Shown one piece after another: positions 1 through 10,775 of a stretch of 64,000 nt of DNA (the first letter of the stretch is position 1; each line of letters begins with the position of its first letter). Source of the stretch: Kwoniella bestiolae CBS 10118 (taxonomy: Eukaryota; Basidiomycota; Tremellomycetes; Tremellales; Cryptococcaceae); NCBI RefSeq assembly GCF_000512585.2, contig NC_089243.1, positions 496,001 to 560,000 on the forward strand, read 5' to 3'. Under the pieces are notes generated by a model. The model did no database searches, was not told the DNA's origin, and worked only from the letters and a program-made list of their open reading frames with translations. The translations under genes were made by a program, and so were the position numbers.

Positions 1-1916
1 CTAATGAGCGATAACCATCGAAGCCCTTTCGTGTGTATGTCATCGATCGAGGTCCATACTTCCATGTGTTCCTGCCAATCGGGATAAAAGAACTCGAACC
101 GCTTCGCAGTAGTTTCCGATGGGGGTGGTGAGTGGAGTGTCGGTACAAGTTCTTTCGCACTAGGTGCTGCATTCGGTGCAGGAGCAGTCATATCGAGGTC
201 TTCCCCGTCATTGTCAGTCGTAGGTGAGGTGTAAGATCGGTAGAGATTCTCGAGAGCAAGAGAGATGGTCCGTAGGATCAGGTCAGCGATGGCGGTATGA
301 CTCTGAGCTATCCAAGGGAATCGTGCAAGGAAATATAAGGCTGAAGGTAGATCCCCAATGGCGAGAAGAGCTTGAGCAAGGTGTATACGCTGTTCTGGAG
401 GGGGTTTCGGGGGTGGTCCACCTGCTTCAGCTTCTTTGGATGTTGATGCTGCTGGGGCATCGTCGTCCAGCAGGACTGAGTTCGATAAAGCATTGGAAGG
501 GCCAGAACGTGAGCTAACGGAAGAGTACCATTTCCTCCTAATCTCCTCCATCTGAGAGTCATCCGGCGAAAGCTGGTCGTGAGAAGGAGATGTGAGCCGT
601 GTTGTCATGTACGTGTAAGGTGTAAATGACGCACGAAAGGTAGCAGGTCGGCTAAGCTGACGAAGCTATGTTTGATCAATAGAGCAGCCATATAGGTAAG
701 ACCTATGGGCGTGTCTCCTCCTTCGGGTTTCTGAATGAAAATATAACAATCAGTTCGAAAGCTCAGAGATGGAGTCGATGCTACTGGTCACTCACTTGAT
801 AAAAGCCAAATTTGAACCCTAAGACCTGAGCCAGCACCCTATCACCTCCCGCCTGCAAAGCCTCTCCGATACTTTCCACTTCGTACTCGGGCCATGAATC
901 CACAGCTTTACCTTTCCCCTTCCCGTCTATCCCAGCAGTGGCTGTACCCCACGGAGACCGCTTCAAGAGCTCCAAGAAGAATCTCCAATGTACAGCGACA
1001 TGACAACTAGCGATCTCAAGGATGATATCCAAAACTCTAGGTGGTGAGAGATTGAAATAACCGATCAGTCCCATAATCTTTGACCACACCCTCTTCGCCC
1101 GTGCCTTCCTATCTACTTCACTCTCTGATATCGTCTCTTCCACAGAGTACGGTAGAGCATCAGGACCTGTGAGTAAGACTATGAGACCGGAGAACCCCTC
1201 GGAGCATTCTCTCATCAGGTTGTATTTCCTCTGCTTGAAGAATAAAGTTGTATTCTTCTTCACTAAGGCACTTTGGAGTGCTCTAGGTTGACGAGGGAAG
1301 GGATGTAAGCCGAGATCTACCAGTCTGTCGGTGTTGAGTAGAAGATTGGCAATGTGTGCTGGCAGCTTGTTACCCTCCTAGAGACAAAATAGGAAGATGG
1401 TGTGAGTTCCGTTCCGTCCGTTGTAAGAGCTGTTGAACCCACAAGAAGTAGTTTCAGGACCGGTAGACCAGAAGCGATCTTAGGTGTCTCCTCTGGTTCA
1501 CCCATCTCTGTATCTTCATTAGGTTTTTTTTCTTCCTCCGTGTCTTCCCTCTCCTGCTCCTTCATCTCCACAACATCCACCAAGGCCTCACCGAAAACCT
1601 CCACATGTTGCTCATCTTGCCCTTGTATCGTCCTTGCGATAAATTCCGCCAATACATTCGGTTCAAGCGCTGACGAGAACAGGTTCGCGAAGGTGTTGGA
1701 TAGCGGTATCGAATCGAGAGTCGTTGAGGATGACGAGGCTTGTTCCAGCTGGGATGTGATCAGCTCTTTCAGGCTATCTTCGCCTCCAGAAGACCAAGAT
1801 TGAAGAGCATCGGAGATTTGGGTCCCGACGTCATTCGGTAACAAATCCTGTGAGCTGGACGTCGAAGGGTCAGCCACGGAAGTGGTAGACTTTCTTGATC
1901 CACGCCGAGGAGGCAT
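1..1916 (-). CDS. THO2: THO complex subunit 2, N-terminal part (truncated by the window edge)
   Basis: Likely the THO2/THOC2 scaffold of the THO/TREX complex, which couples transcription to mRNP assembly and export in the nucleus. Exons read 1916-1443, 1377-796, 730-635 and 572 to the left edge, all joined in frame. The first 60 or so residues (MPPRRGSRK...) are low complexity. The family signature follows in the second exon: KKNTTLFFKQRKYNLMRE, then IMGLIGYFNLSPPRVLDIIL and VLGFKFGFYQ, which match the conserved THO2 N-terminal helical domain. The third exon (AALLIKHSFVSLADLLPF) and fourth exon (LSPDDSQMEEIRRKWY) continue the same domain. The start is the only ATG before this region. The gene is divergent from the bZIP gene across about 390 bp. 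About 570 codons are visible; the rest lies outside the window. Assignment is from recognised family motifs, and I am confident. Confidence 0.88.
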
Positions 1917-2305
1917 TTTGGACGTATGTCAGTCGATGGTATAAGTTACTTTTGTTACAACATGAAAGAAGATGCGAGATGTGCATAGTATCGTTAATGA
2001 CCACCACCAACCACCAACAACCCAGACGAGCCTTAGGTTAGGGTTCCATCATCAAAAAGTGGAGATCGCCGCTCCAGCCGGTGCCACTCGTCTCATACTT
2101 GCTATATCACCGTCATATCACCGGTATCTTCACTTTGTATATTAGCCTCTTCTTCCACATCATCGATTGATCTGCGTCATCACTTTTTATCATTCATTCT
2201 CAACAACAACAACATTACTTTGGTAGCTACTAATCCATACAAATCAAGAAGATCACATAATCAACATTGCCCTTACAGCACCACAGCACACCGACACCCA
2301 GTGAG
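1917..2305. promoter_or_regulatory. Divergent promoter region between THO2 and the bZIP gene
   Basis: This 389-bp gap separates the start codons of two divergent genes, so it must hold both 5' untranslated regions and promoters. On the plus strand the 120 bp before the bZIP start are rich in CA and CT, ending in CAACAACAACA tracts typical of basidiomycete 5' leaders. I see no TATA box close to either start. Confidence 0.5.
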
Positions 2306-4316
2306 ATGGGAAAGAACACAGATCCAACGATGGGAGGATTAGACGCGTTGGTAGCAGCAGCTTCGTCCGTAGCTGGTCAAGGCAAGAAGAGGGCAGGTAA
2401 TAGGGGAGATGTACCGATGGATATGATAGATCCAGCTTTACAGGTGTGTGAACGCTCTTTCGTCCTCAACCTTATCTTATATCGTGTGGATATCCTAGTG
2501 ATAGTCGCTGATGCCGGACTCTTCGCTAGGACAAGACATCAGACGTAGCAGACGCAATGTCCGTCTTCCTGTCCAACCCTGCGGTCGTCCAACTAATCGC
2601 AGAGTACAACGCGAAGAAACAACATCGTCAAGTCAGCCTATACACCCAACTACTCTCTGGCTCAAACATCCCCGATACACCCGCCCAGCAAACTAGATCA
2701 GGAAGAATATCAAGACCACCTGTTCATCCTCCACCTATAAATCCATTCCAGCACCTGATCAACCAAAACCAAAATCAACCTCAACCCCACCAGCAGCCTG
2801 CTGTGGTGCAGAACGACCAGCAGAACCAGCTTCAAGCTATTAAAGATGCGCTGGAAAACGTCTCGTCAATCAATGATACTCATACGGCTAATCCAGGCGC
2901 AGAAGCAGCTTCGTACGATGCTCTCTTCCAGGCTGTCAGCAATAACAACGATTCATCAAGTAATGCATCAAGGTTCTGGAGGAATGATGGGTTATTAGGT
3001 GGATTACCCAACTGGACTGGACTCGAAGCGAACACACTAGCTCAAGCGGCTGCCGCATCTGTCACTACCGACCCGTCATCATCATTCTCGCAGAGGTCGC
3101 TGGGCCACGGACTACCCAATGGCAAACCGACAAGTACGAGTAGCGGTAGGAAGAGAAGTGCATCGGTCTTGGACGATAATGGGACAAATACAGGAGATGA
3201 GAGCTTCGAATCTAATGGACATGGGACATCGAAGAGGTATAAGGGTGATGATCTATCGAAACTAGGGGAAGGAGAAGGCGAAAATGGCGAAGGGTTACCT
3301 CAATGGCCATTACCTCCGACTGGTAAAGGCGGGAGAAAGAATATGCCGAGGGAAGAGCTGTTAGCTAGGCGAAGAGCTAGGAATAGGGTGGCTGGTGAGT
3401 CTGATATATCATCGCGAAATCAAGTACAAAGCAGAGAATTCGCAAGCTGATGATCTTGATTGGGATGGCTAGCTCAAGAATCCAGAAAGAAGAAGAAAGA
3501 GTTCTTCGGAAATATAGCGGACAAGCTGAAAGATCGAGACGAGGCTTTCGAGCAACTACGTGCTCATTGCAAGAAGCTTGAGCAGGAGTGAGTGAGACTT
3601 TACCCAATACCTATCATTGTGAGCTAATGACATGCATTGTCTATAGAGTGGAAGCATTGAGAAAAGTTGTTCTTGGTGCAGGCCTGGAATTACCGAAAGA
3701 TATCCCTACACCTACACCTCTGCCCACCATAGCTGGACCATCTTCGTTCCCCATCGCAGAAGATACACCCATGACCATCGATTCTGTCTCGCCAAGTGAT
3801 GGAATAGACTTACCATTCCACGATCTCTTCACCATCGACGATAACGACGCGGACGATCTGGATTTCATACCTCCCTCCTCGCCCAAACGAGATGGAGAGG
3901 ACGGGTCAGATTCCGAAGGGGAATTTTCAGATGACGACGAAGATATCAACTCCCCATTCGTCGCTTCCACTACCACCAAAAAAGGGAATAGAAAAGGTAA
4001 GAGGAAATCATCGAAAGATCAGACCGCTCCCGACCTCGAAGGAGAGACACCAATAAGTACGATGGCAGAGGATGTGGAGGAAGATTTGTTTTTACCGATT
4101 GAGGATGTACCTATTCCACCGAGGGATGAGGAGGATCAAGAGAAGGTGATGAAGCAGGCTATGACTGAGTTGCATGTGGATACCCCCCAGCAGCTTATGG
4201 GAGTTATCAAGAAGATGGTTGAGACGGCTGGGTACGGGGGAGTGACGGAGGAACAGGTCGCGATGCTTAGTAAGCTTTTGGCACTTGGTCAAGCGCAGGG
4301 GATGAGTATCTGGTAG
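2306..4316 (+). CDS. bZIP transcription factor
   Basis: A nuclear DNA-binding regulator of 595 aa in four exons: 2306-2443, 2530-3394, 3473-3587 and 3647-4316. The basic region is assembled across an intron: RRRARNRVAAQESRKKKKEF, which carries the NxxAAxxSR core of bZIP proteins (about residues 325-345). It runs into a zipper-like helix with weak heptads (FGNIADKLKDRDEAFEQLR, then LEQEVEALRKVVLGAGLEL). The N-terminal half is Asn/Gln/Ser/Pro-rich and the C-terminal half is very acidic (FSDDDEDINSP), plausibly an activation domain. The NRVAAQ core resembles Hac1/XBP1-class factors more than Gcn4 or Yap1, but the lack of long heptads and the generic flanks do not let me name an orthologue. The start is the first ATG; an upstream in-frame stretch lacks an ATG. 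Introns are 86, 78 and 59 nt. Confidence 0.85.
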
Positions 4317-4505
4317 GTTTGTATGGTTGTATAGGTATAGGAAGATTCAGGGTATGTATGATCTATGTATAGTACTTGTGATGGTGGTTGTGTCACCGTT
4401 ACCACCGATGCAACCTGTGTCAACCATGCGTGTGGAATCGATATGATGCTATCCGATTCATGGAATAAGTAACGCTACATGTGTGACATATGTACAAATC
4501 GAGTA
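4317..4505. other. Convergent spacer between bZIP and DUF2237 genes
   Basis: A 189-bp convergent gap holding both 3' ends. The sequence GTATGTATGATCTATGTATA near 4350 is a plausible efficiency element for 3' end formation; this is inferred. Confidence 0.35.
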
Positions 4506-5419
4506 CTAAGGCTTGTACTCGTACTTCTTCAGATCTTCAATACTGACTTTCTTGAGAGCATTCAAAGCCGTCGAAGATAGGTCGACCCTACCGACCTCAC
4601 ATATATCCGAATCAGCAACTATGTACGTGTGTGAGGAGATAAAAGTAACTCACCGAGGTACGACCCTCTCGCCCACTTTCTCAGACGCCATCATTGCTTC
4701 TTTCCATCTGTAAACACGCCAGAGATCAGCTGCAGCTAGGGGTTTCGCAACAGAAGTGGGAAGTCGTATTCGCAATGATGATGCGTGGTACTCGCGAAGG
4801 GAAAGACGAGGAGAAGGCATATAGAGGATTGCTTACCGATTCACACATAAACACCATCTACAACCGTCTTTCAAACCTGGAAACCCAGGTCGCTGAGTTA
4901 TGAGGTCGTTTCCTAGGAACATGGTTTGTTAGTACCTTTTCTGTCTATACATCTATTTCTGCCTATACATCTATATTCACCATCACCATCACTATCGACC
5001 TGCGCTCCTCGCAATTCCATTTTCTGCAGTCAGTCGGATTATGCCCACCTTTCCATGGGTGTATATTCATATGTCTGCTCCTCTTCAGATATCTAGATAC
5101 ACAAGTCGACAGGTCGCTATGCACTCACCCTGATCTCTACTATAATCCAAAAACTCCTTCGTAACTACCCCTCCGATAAAATGATTCCCCGGATCCTGCT
5201 CATTGCCCCAACAATACCCATCCCTCTGAAATCCGGTGGGATGCGTCGAATCGCCTTCTTTCGTATGCGGTTGGAGGGGTGCATGGAGCACTAGAAGAGA
5301 AGCCATGTATGGTTAGCGTACTGGATGCATACTCGTACAAGCACCAGTCTCACAAGTGACTACATTCATGAGGTTGGGGACGTCGACGTACCGTTCAACT
5401 TGGTTGGATCGAGTACCAT
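4506..5419 (-). CDS. DUF2237 family protein
   Basis: A small conserved protein of 133 aa, common in bacteria and fungi, with no established biochemical function. Five exons: 5419-5392, 5290-5129, 4912-4837, 4707-4654 and 4587-4506. The first exon gives MVLDPTKLN, and splicing makes LNVLHAPLQPHT, the standard DUF2237 opening (NVLGxPLxPC-like). The later signature TGFQRDGYCW, EFLDYSRDQGNDL and PGLKDGCRWCLCVNRWKEA follows in order, and the C-terminus ends VSIEDLKKYEYKP. Family length is about 110-130 aa, so this is complete. The internal ATG at 5306 would lose the LNVL motif and is not the start. Cysteines in the GCRWCLC segment could be functional, but this is inference. It is the first gene of a run of redox-type genes and is convergent with the bZIP gene (189-bp gap). 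Confidence 0.85.
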
Positions 5420-5893
5420 CGTAGTTGCTGTTCTAATTCTCAAAGACGTAGACACAGAGTTAGGTAATACACCTGATATTCGCTGGGTGAGGATTGAAGA
5501 TAGTGTCAATGGGATGGACAGTATTGATCTCAAGTTCATCGCTACTGAACTTATGTTTGGAGTAGTAAGTCACAGTGATGGTGATGCCTGATATCTAGAT
5601 GAGATTCGATCACCGCTCAAGTACGCTTTATCGACGATCACATGTACGTCACATCGTGTCATACGATGATCTCCTCCACATCCTCAGTTTTCGCCTAACA
5701 TTTTTTCCAGCTTTTTGCTTGGTACGCATGCATCTGGCAGGATGATAGTAGAGCAGAGTACATTGACTAGCCTCTGAGGTGTGCTGCTGGACTATGTATG
5801 CTGCTTTACAATATTCATATACATCTATCTATAATATCTACCCCATGATATGATATCTATGCTCTTATGCCAGTACGTCTTGACTTAACCACC
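5420..5893. other. Intergenic, 474 bp
   Basis: This holds the upstream region of the DUF2237 gene and the 3' flank of the quinone oxidoreductase gene, both on the minus strand. It includes AT-rich TATCTATAATATCTA-like sequence near 5830 that may serve 3' end formation. I see no coding potential. Confidence 0.4.
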
Positions 5894-6891
5894 TTAAGCG
5901 GCGTTCTTACCTTTAACGTAGGTAGCAACGAAGTTTGAGAAGTACTGTCCAGTAATCAAATATATCAGCATTGTATACCAGAGGGTACGGGTATAAGGGA
6001 TGTTTGTCACTCACCTTGCCCTGGTGTTCAGCAACGGCCAAATCGCTCTCGGTAGGTTGCAAGTGCCCATCGGAAGCAGCAACAGTGGAAGCACCGTAAG
6101 GCGAACCACCCTGGACAGAGTCGACTCCACCAACAAGGGGGTTGGAGTATCCGATGGGCACATAGACCAAACCGTGGTGCGCGAAGAAGGGGAAGGTGGT
6201 GGTGATGGTGGTTTCGTGTCCTGAGTGTTGGCCTGCGGTTGAGGTGAACATTGATACCTACACACACAAACGATATACTGATATCAGCATATGAAACATA
6301 GTATCGACGAATTGAAGAGACAGTCAGAACAGAACAGAACAGAACTCACGAATTTACCGACCAGTCCACCGGTAGCCCAGAGTCCACCAGTTCTGTCGAA
6401 CAAGGCTGAGACTTGAGCGGGTACTCGACCGTATCTGCATGCACTCATAATCAGCAGCAATCCTCACGGGGGTCTTATTATGGAAGCCAGCAGAAATGAA
6501 ACGCTACTCACCGAGTAGGGGCACCAATGATGATACCATCAGCCTCCTTAAGGGCTTCGGGGGTAGCAAGGGGGTATTTGGGGTTCAAAGATCCACCGGC
6601 GTACATCTTCTCAAGCACTTCCTTAGGGAGGGTCTCCTCACTACGATGCAGTACAAAACATCAGTATCATGTCATGTACAGTGGAGTGGCGAGATTGCTC
6701 ACATGAAGTAAGGCTTGACGATGGCACCGGTGGATTTAGCACCCTCAATGACCTTTTCAGCGAGGGCACCGATGTGTCCGTAAGTGGAGTAGAAGACGAC
6801 AGCGATGATGGGTTGGGTTGACCTGTCAACCGTCATACATTCATTAGCGTGTTCCCCAAGTTCACCGCCAAGTTGAACATGAACACTCACA
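5894..6891 (-). CDS. Flavodoxin-like NAD(P)H:quinone oxidoreductase (WrbA/Pst2 family), copy 1
   Basis: A cytosolic FMN enzyme that reduces quinones by two electrons, protecting against redox cycling. It has 209 aa in six exons: 6891-6890, 6822-6703, 6640-6512, 6434-6350, 6257-6015 and 5944-5894. The first exon is only AT, and the G of the start codon comes from exon 2 (intron of 67 nt inside the ATG). The protein starts MSTQPIIAVVFYSTYGHIGA, giving the FMN phosphate-binding YSTYGH loop. It continues with GAPTRYGR, the WATGGLVGKF segment, the TSTAGQHSGHE motif and YVPIGYSNPLVGGV, all hallmarks of WrbA/Pst2/Obr1. Length matches the family. A TATA-like box lies about 125 bp upstream (7016-7022). 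The neighbouring copy 2 is head to head and shares the split start codon, so they arose by duplication. The C-terminus stops at VKGKNAA with no tail. Confidence 0.93.
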
Positions 6892-7520
6892 TTTTGACTT
6901 GATTTCTGTATAGTGGGGTTGATCTCAAGTAAGAGGATGGTATCGATAAGTATGCAATATATGTTATTCTGAAGAGAGGAGAAGAACAGTTGCCGAGACT
7001 CTGAAGAGATCCAACTTATATACCCCCTCTACCACCCAAGCTTACCTAATGGGTCCCAGTGATTTTCCATCTCATCCCAATGCGTTTGTCTGGCTGTATG
7101 CGGCAAACCATCTCTCCGCCGGAAAGGATGATTTCCATTCTGATGGCTGAAAGGATCGACCCAAACCCGGCGGAAAGTCGCGTCTTCTGCGAAATAAAAT
7201 CCCAATCCGGTAATTCCGGATCAAACACAAAGGGACTAACCATGCCTAAGAACAAAGCAAAAGGTACCGAACCAAATATTGGTCAGCATCATCACTGGTA
7301 GAGTAAATGTTCTCGATGATTTTGGAAGCACCGCCAGACGGATTGAGGTTGATAATCATATCCATATGCCAGTGATAGATTCGACGTAGATCTGACCGCA
7401 AACTCGATCGATATATCTTGATCAGTTCAACGACACTCGTCTACTCTTCTCTCTTGTGTATAACATCATCGTGTATATCTTCCAATCATTGAACTTCGAG
7501 TTAAGCAAAGCAATTCAATC
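6892..7520. promoter_or_regulatory. Shared divergent promoter of the two quinone oxidoreductase genes
   Basis: This 629-bp region lies between two divergent paralogous oxidoreductase genes. For copy 1 there is a TATATAA on the minus strand at 7016-7022, about 125 bp before its start. Around 7195-7215 there are two close TTCCGG/ATCCGG elements (AATCCGGTAATTCCGGATC) forming an imperfect palindrome midway between the genes, a possible operator. No ORF of interest is present. The regulatory role is inferred from position. Confidence 0.45.
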
Positions 7521-9122
7521 ATGTCAGTATCTCTCGCCTCATCATCACTACACCCTCTGACAGGCCGGGCCACAACTCACTCACCTCTTGCCTTGCCAAA
7601 TGATCTTGGAATGTTGTAATGCTGACATATCTCCTTGTATTCCAGGTCAACCAAACCAGTCATCGCGGTAGCTTTCTACTCAACCTACGGCCACATCGAC
7701 GCCCTCGCCGCAGAGGTTATAAAAGGGGTCGAATCGACCGGAGCGATCGTCAAGCCCTATGTGATGTATGTTCAACTTCCCCTCTCTTCTCTTGCCTATC
7801 CATATTGCAGGACTGGTCCGATGATGATGGTTTCATTAGCAAGGAAACACTCCCCCATGAAGTCCTTCAAAAGATGTACGCCAACACTTCCCTCCAGGCG
7901 AAATACCCTGCTATCACGCCTAATGATCTCAAGGAGGTGGATGGTTTGATTCTAGGTGCTCCTACGAGGTATGTCCTTGCCTTTCTTCCTTTCTCCTGTG
8001 ACGGAAACCTTGCCCTTACACATCGGTTTGATGCGATCCAGATACGGTCGACTCCCTTCTCAAGTCGACAACTTCTTCGACCAGACAGGTCAATTGTGGG
8101 CTACCGGCGGGTTGGTAGGTAAATTCGTTACTATGTTCACTTCTGCTGCTGGTCAACATAGTGGTCACGAGGTGAGCGAAAGACCCCTTCAAAGGAGATG
8201 TTGACTTTCCGCGAGATATAGACTAACCGTCGGATCATCCTCCCTTTCCATAGTCCACCTACACCACCACTTTCCCATTCTTCGCTCATCGTAAGTCATC
8301 CTTTCGCTCATTGCTTCAATATGCTTCTTCATGCTGATAATCCCTTCTCCTATAGACGGTAGTAAGTCCAAGATCAACTCAGTATCATCAGCTTTGAAAT
8401 CCACTAACCCGCAATTTCTATCATGATCAGTGGCGTACGTACCAATCGGTAAGTCACCGTCTCTTCCCTTTCATTCCACCTCTTCTAAAGCTGACATCGC
8501 ACCACATCTCTAGCCTACTCCAACCCATTAGTCGGAGCCGTCGACGCCATGCAAGGTAGTTCACCATACGGCGCATCCACCGTGGCAGGTTCAGATGGAA
8601 GTTTGAAACCTACTGCGAACGATCTAGCTGTCGCCGAATACCAAGGTAAAGTGAGTAACTGGTTCAAATTCGCAGTCCAGTCCTGTGGGTATACAAGATA
8701 AATTGCTGATGTGATGCTGCGTGTGATAGTACTTTGCCAACTTTGTGGGAACCTTCGTCAAAGGAAAACAAGCGTAAGCGTATTCATTATCCATCCTGGT
8801 CGGAAGATAAATTCACTTACTTACGTGTTATATTATCCATAGCGCCCCTGCTGCTACCACCACCGACGCCGCCAAGTCCGTCCCAGAAACCTCCAACGGA
8901 TACTCCGTCGATAAAGTAGCTGGCGAACCCACCGACAAAGCCACTTCGACCTCTGCCCCCGCCCAGGCAAACGCGGAGAAACCCACCCCAGCGGTGGATG
9001 GTACGCCGGCGCCCGCCAAGACAGCAGAGAACGGTTCACCAGCTAAAACATCGACGGCGGAGAAGAAACCCAAGAAGAAGGGGTTCTTCTCTTGCTGTGA
9101 TGATTCGGGGATTGATAAGTAG
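7521..9122 (+). CDS. Flavodoxin-like NAD(P)H:quinone oxidoreductase, copy 2 with C-terminal tail
   Basis: Paralogue of the preceding gene, 300 aa in ten exons: 7521-7522, 7646-7765, 7840-7968, 8042-8171, 8254-8290, 8356-8361, 8431-8448, 8514-8650, 8730-8773 and 8843-9122. Exon 1 is again just AT, with the G supplied after a 123-nt intron. Exon 6 is a 6-nt micro-exon and exon 7 is 18 nt. The core repeats the family motifs: AVAFYSTYGHIDA, GAPTRYGR, WATGGLVGKF, TSAAGQHSGHE and AYVPIAYSNPLVG. Unlike copy 1 it carries a roughly 90-residue Ala/Thr/Pro/Lys-rich tail ending KKPKKKGFFSCCDDSGIDK. The polybasic stretch followed by paired cysteines looks like a membrane-attachment (palmitoylation) signal, as proposed for yeast Ycp4; that reading is inference. 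It is intact and likely functional. Confidence 0.9.
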
Positions 9123-9325
9123 ATCATACATGGGGTTAGTGATGGAGTTAGTATGATCGTATAATAGATGATAGAATGCATGTTTAGTATATCGATTAGC
9201 GTTCGAGCTAAAATGTTTGCTGGGTGGTAACTCCCCTCAGGTGGGGTCCATCCGTTATACCGTCTAAGGTATGCATAATCCGGACGGTGAAATGTGAGGA
9301 TGACGGTGAGTCGTAGAAAAGGAGG

Positions 9326-10775
9326 CTAAGCTGTCCCTTTGAAAGTGAGATTCTATAGGAGAAAAAAGATGTCAGTCTGATTCACCCATCGACTACGACT
9401 AGTCGCCTCTTAGATGATATATCGGGATCGTACGTACCTCTGGGTGTGGTGCGTACAGCCAATATCCTTTATGTTTCGGTGCGAGCATGAACTAATCCGA
9501 CAAAATCCACATATCAGCTATAGATCTTGCTCACTCGACCTATCAGTGATAGGATGAGTGAAGAAAAGGAGATGACTTACAGGTACGAGTACCCGTCTGA
9601 CCAAGAATGGTAGTTGGATCATCTGTTTACAAAGACTGATAGGTACGGAAGCTACCATATTCTCCTCGATATCAGCCATTTGCCCAAATCTTTCCCACAG
9701 AATGTGACCGTACAAACTCACCAAAAGCCGAACACAAAAACCAAGCCGGATCATACTCCTTCAAGTGCCCATCCAACCACTTCCTCACTTCCCTATCCCC
9801 CTCAGCCCCCACACTATCCATCAACTCCGGAGTGAGCGTTTCAATCTCACTCCCTAAATGCTGCACGAGCGGAACGATGAAACCCTCGATATGTCTTCTA
9901 AATTCCTCAACGTCGAATGGCCGTTCGAAGTCCAGGTGGACGAATGACTTTAGGTCGATCGAATTTACCAGATCCTTGGACGGAGGTGGTACGGGAGATT
10001 TGACCCGCTTTTTACCATTTACAGGTAGTTTCTCTTGGCATGCTCTGATGTATAGCCAGGTAGCATCCAGGGCTTGGTCGAATGTATGATGCTCTGCGAC
10101 GTTTTGAGACCAGATTTCGTTCTTGGAGTGTTTGACGAATGTTGGGAAGACGAATTCCTCTGTGACCAGATGGTTGTCAGCACCGCTTTTGAAATACTTT
10201 GGGCACAGTCCGGTACAATGGTGAAAGAGGGGAGATACACACCTTCAGCGGAGTGATGGCTATAAACTTGGAAGAAACTGATTTCGGCGTATCCCAGGAA
10301 ATTGGGGAGATCGTTCTGCTCGACAGCGTATGGAGCGTACTGAAGTCAAAGGAGGGGTGATCAGTCACCGTTTCTTCGTGACGATGTAGGGCCTATAACT
10401 GTAGGAGTGAAGTCATGCGTTGAGAATAGACTCACCAGGTATGCCCGCTCGATCATTTGAATCAAGAAGAGATGCACGTTGGACATCTCCCATTGCCAGT
10501 GTTCTTGCCATTTCACCTGTTCCAAGAAGAAAAACGGATAGTGTCAGCTCACAACCTAACGTGTTGACATGGGGTAGGTTCAATCATGTTCAGGAACTCC
10601 CTGAGTGATTGATCCATATCAAGGCAGTATGATGAGGATGGAAGGTTCCACTCACTGGTTTTTCTACTTCAGCTTTCCTCTTCATTCCTTCCATAATCTT
10701 TTGAAACTCTTGAGAGAGGAATGGGGATCCTTCAGGGTGAGCAGGTAAGGGGTGCGATTTGATGACTGCCATCAT
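9326..10775 (-). CDS. Hemerythrin-like HHE-domain protein
   Basis: A 295-aa protein in seven exons: 10775-10656, 10516-10436, 10339-10243, 10159-9722, 9651-9581, 9491-9438 and 9352-9326. It shows a hemerythrin/HHE cation-binding pattern: an early histidine in WEMSNVHLFLIQMIERAYL, then VYSHHSAEEEFVFPTFVKHS, then VAEHHTFDQALDATWLYI, and a further candidate ligand histidine in EEFRRHIEGF and LDGHLKEYDPAW. These His and Glu residues are the expected ligands of a di-iron centre that binds or senses oxygen. The end (APKHKGYWLYAPHPENLTF) resembles fungal HHE proteins. The ATG pair at 10775 is the first after the upstream gap, and the final exon has only eight codons. Function in fungi is poorly known; oxygen or nitric oxide handling is inference. 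It lies between the quinone reductase and NmrA gene pairs. Confidence 0.85.

Noticed and set aside
1402..1803. Plus-strand open frame of 133 codons
   Set aside because: It is antisense to the first exon of THO2, Ser-rich because the coding strand is Glu/Asp-rich, and has no motif.
2267..2305. Upstream extension of the bZIP protein
   Set aside because: The extra in-frame codons begin at TTG; the first ATG is at 2306.
5129..5306. Start of the DUF2237 protein at the ATG at 5306
   Set aside because: It would lose the conserved LNVLHAPL opening, which is recovered by splicing from the ATG at 5419.
7046..7301. Open frames of 69-80 codons in the shared reductase promoter
   Set aside because: They overlap each other on opposite strands, lack splice context and motifs, and sit in a divergent promoter.
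8514..8650. Suspected one-base frameshift in the second quinone reductase
   Set aside because: After re-reading the acceptor at 8511-8513 the ten exons sum to 903 nt and the frame is intact.
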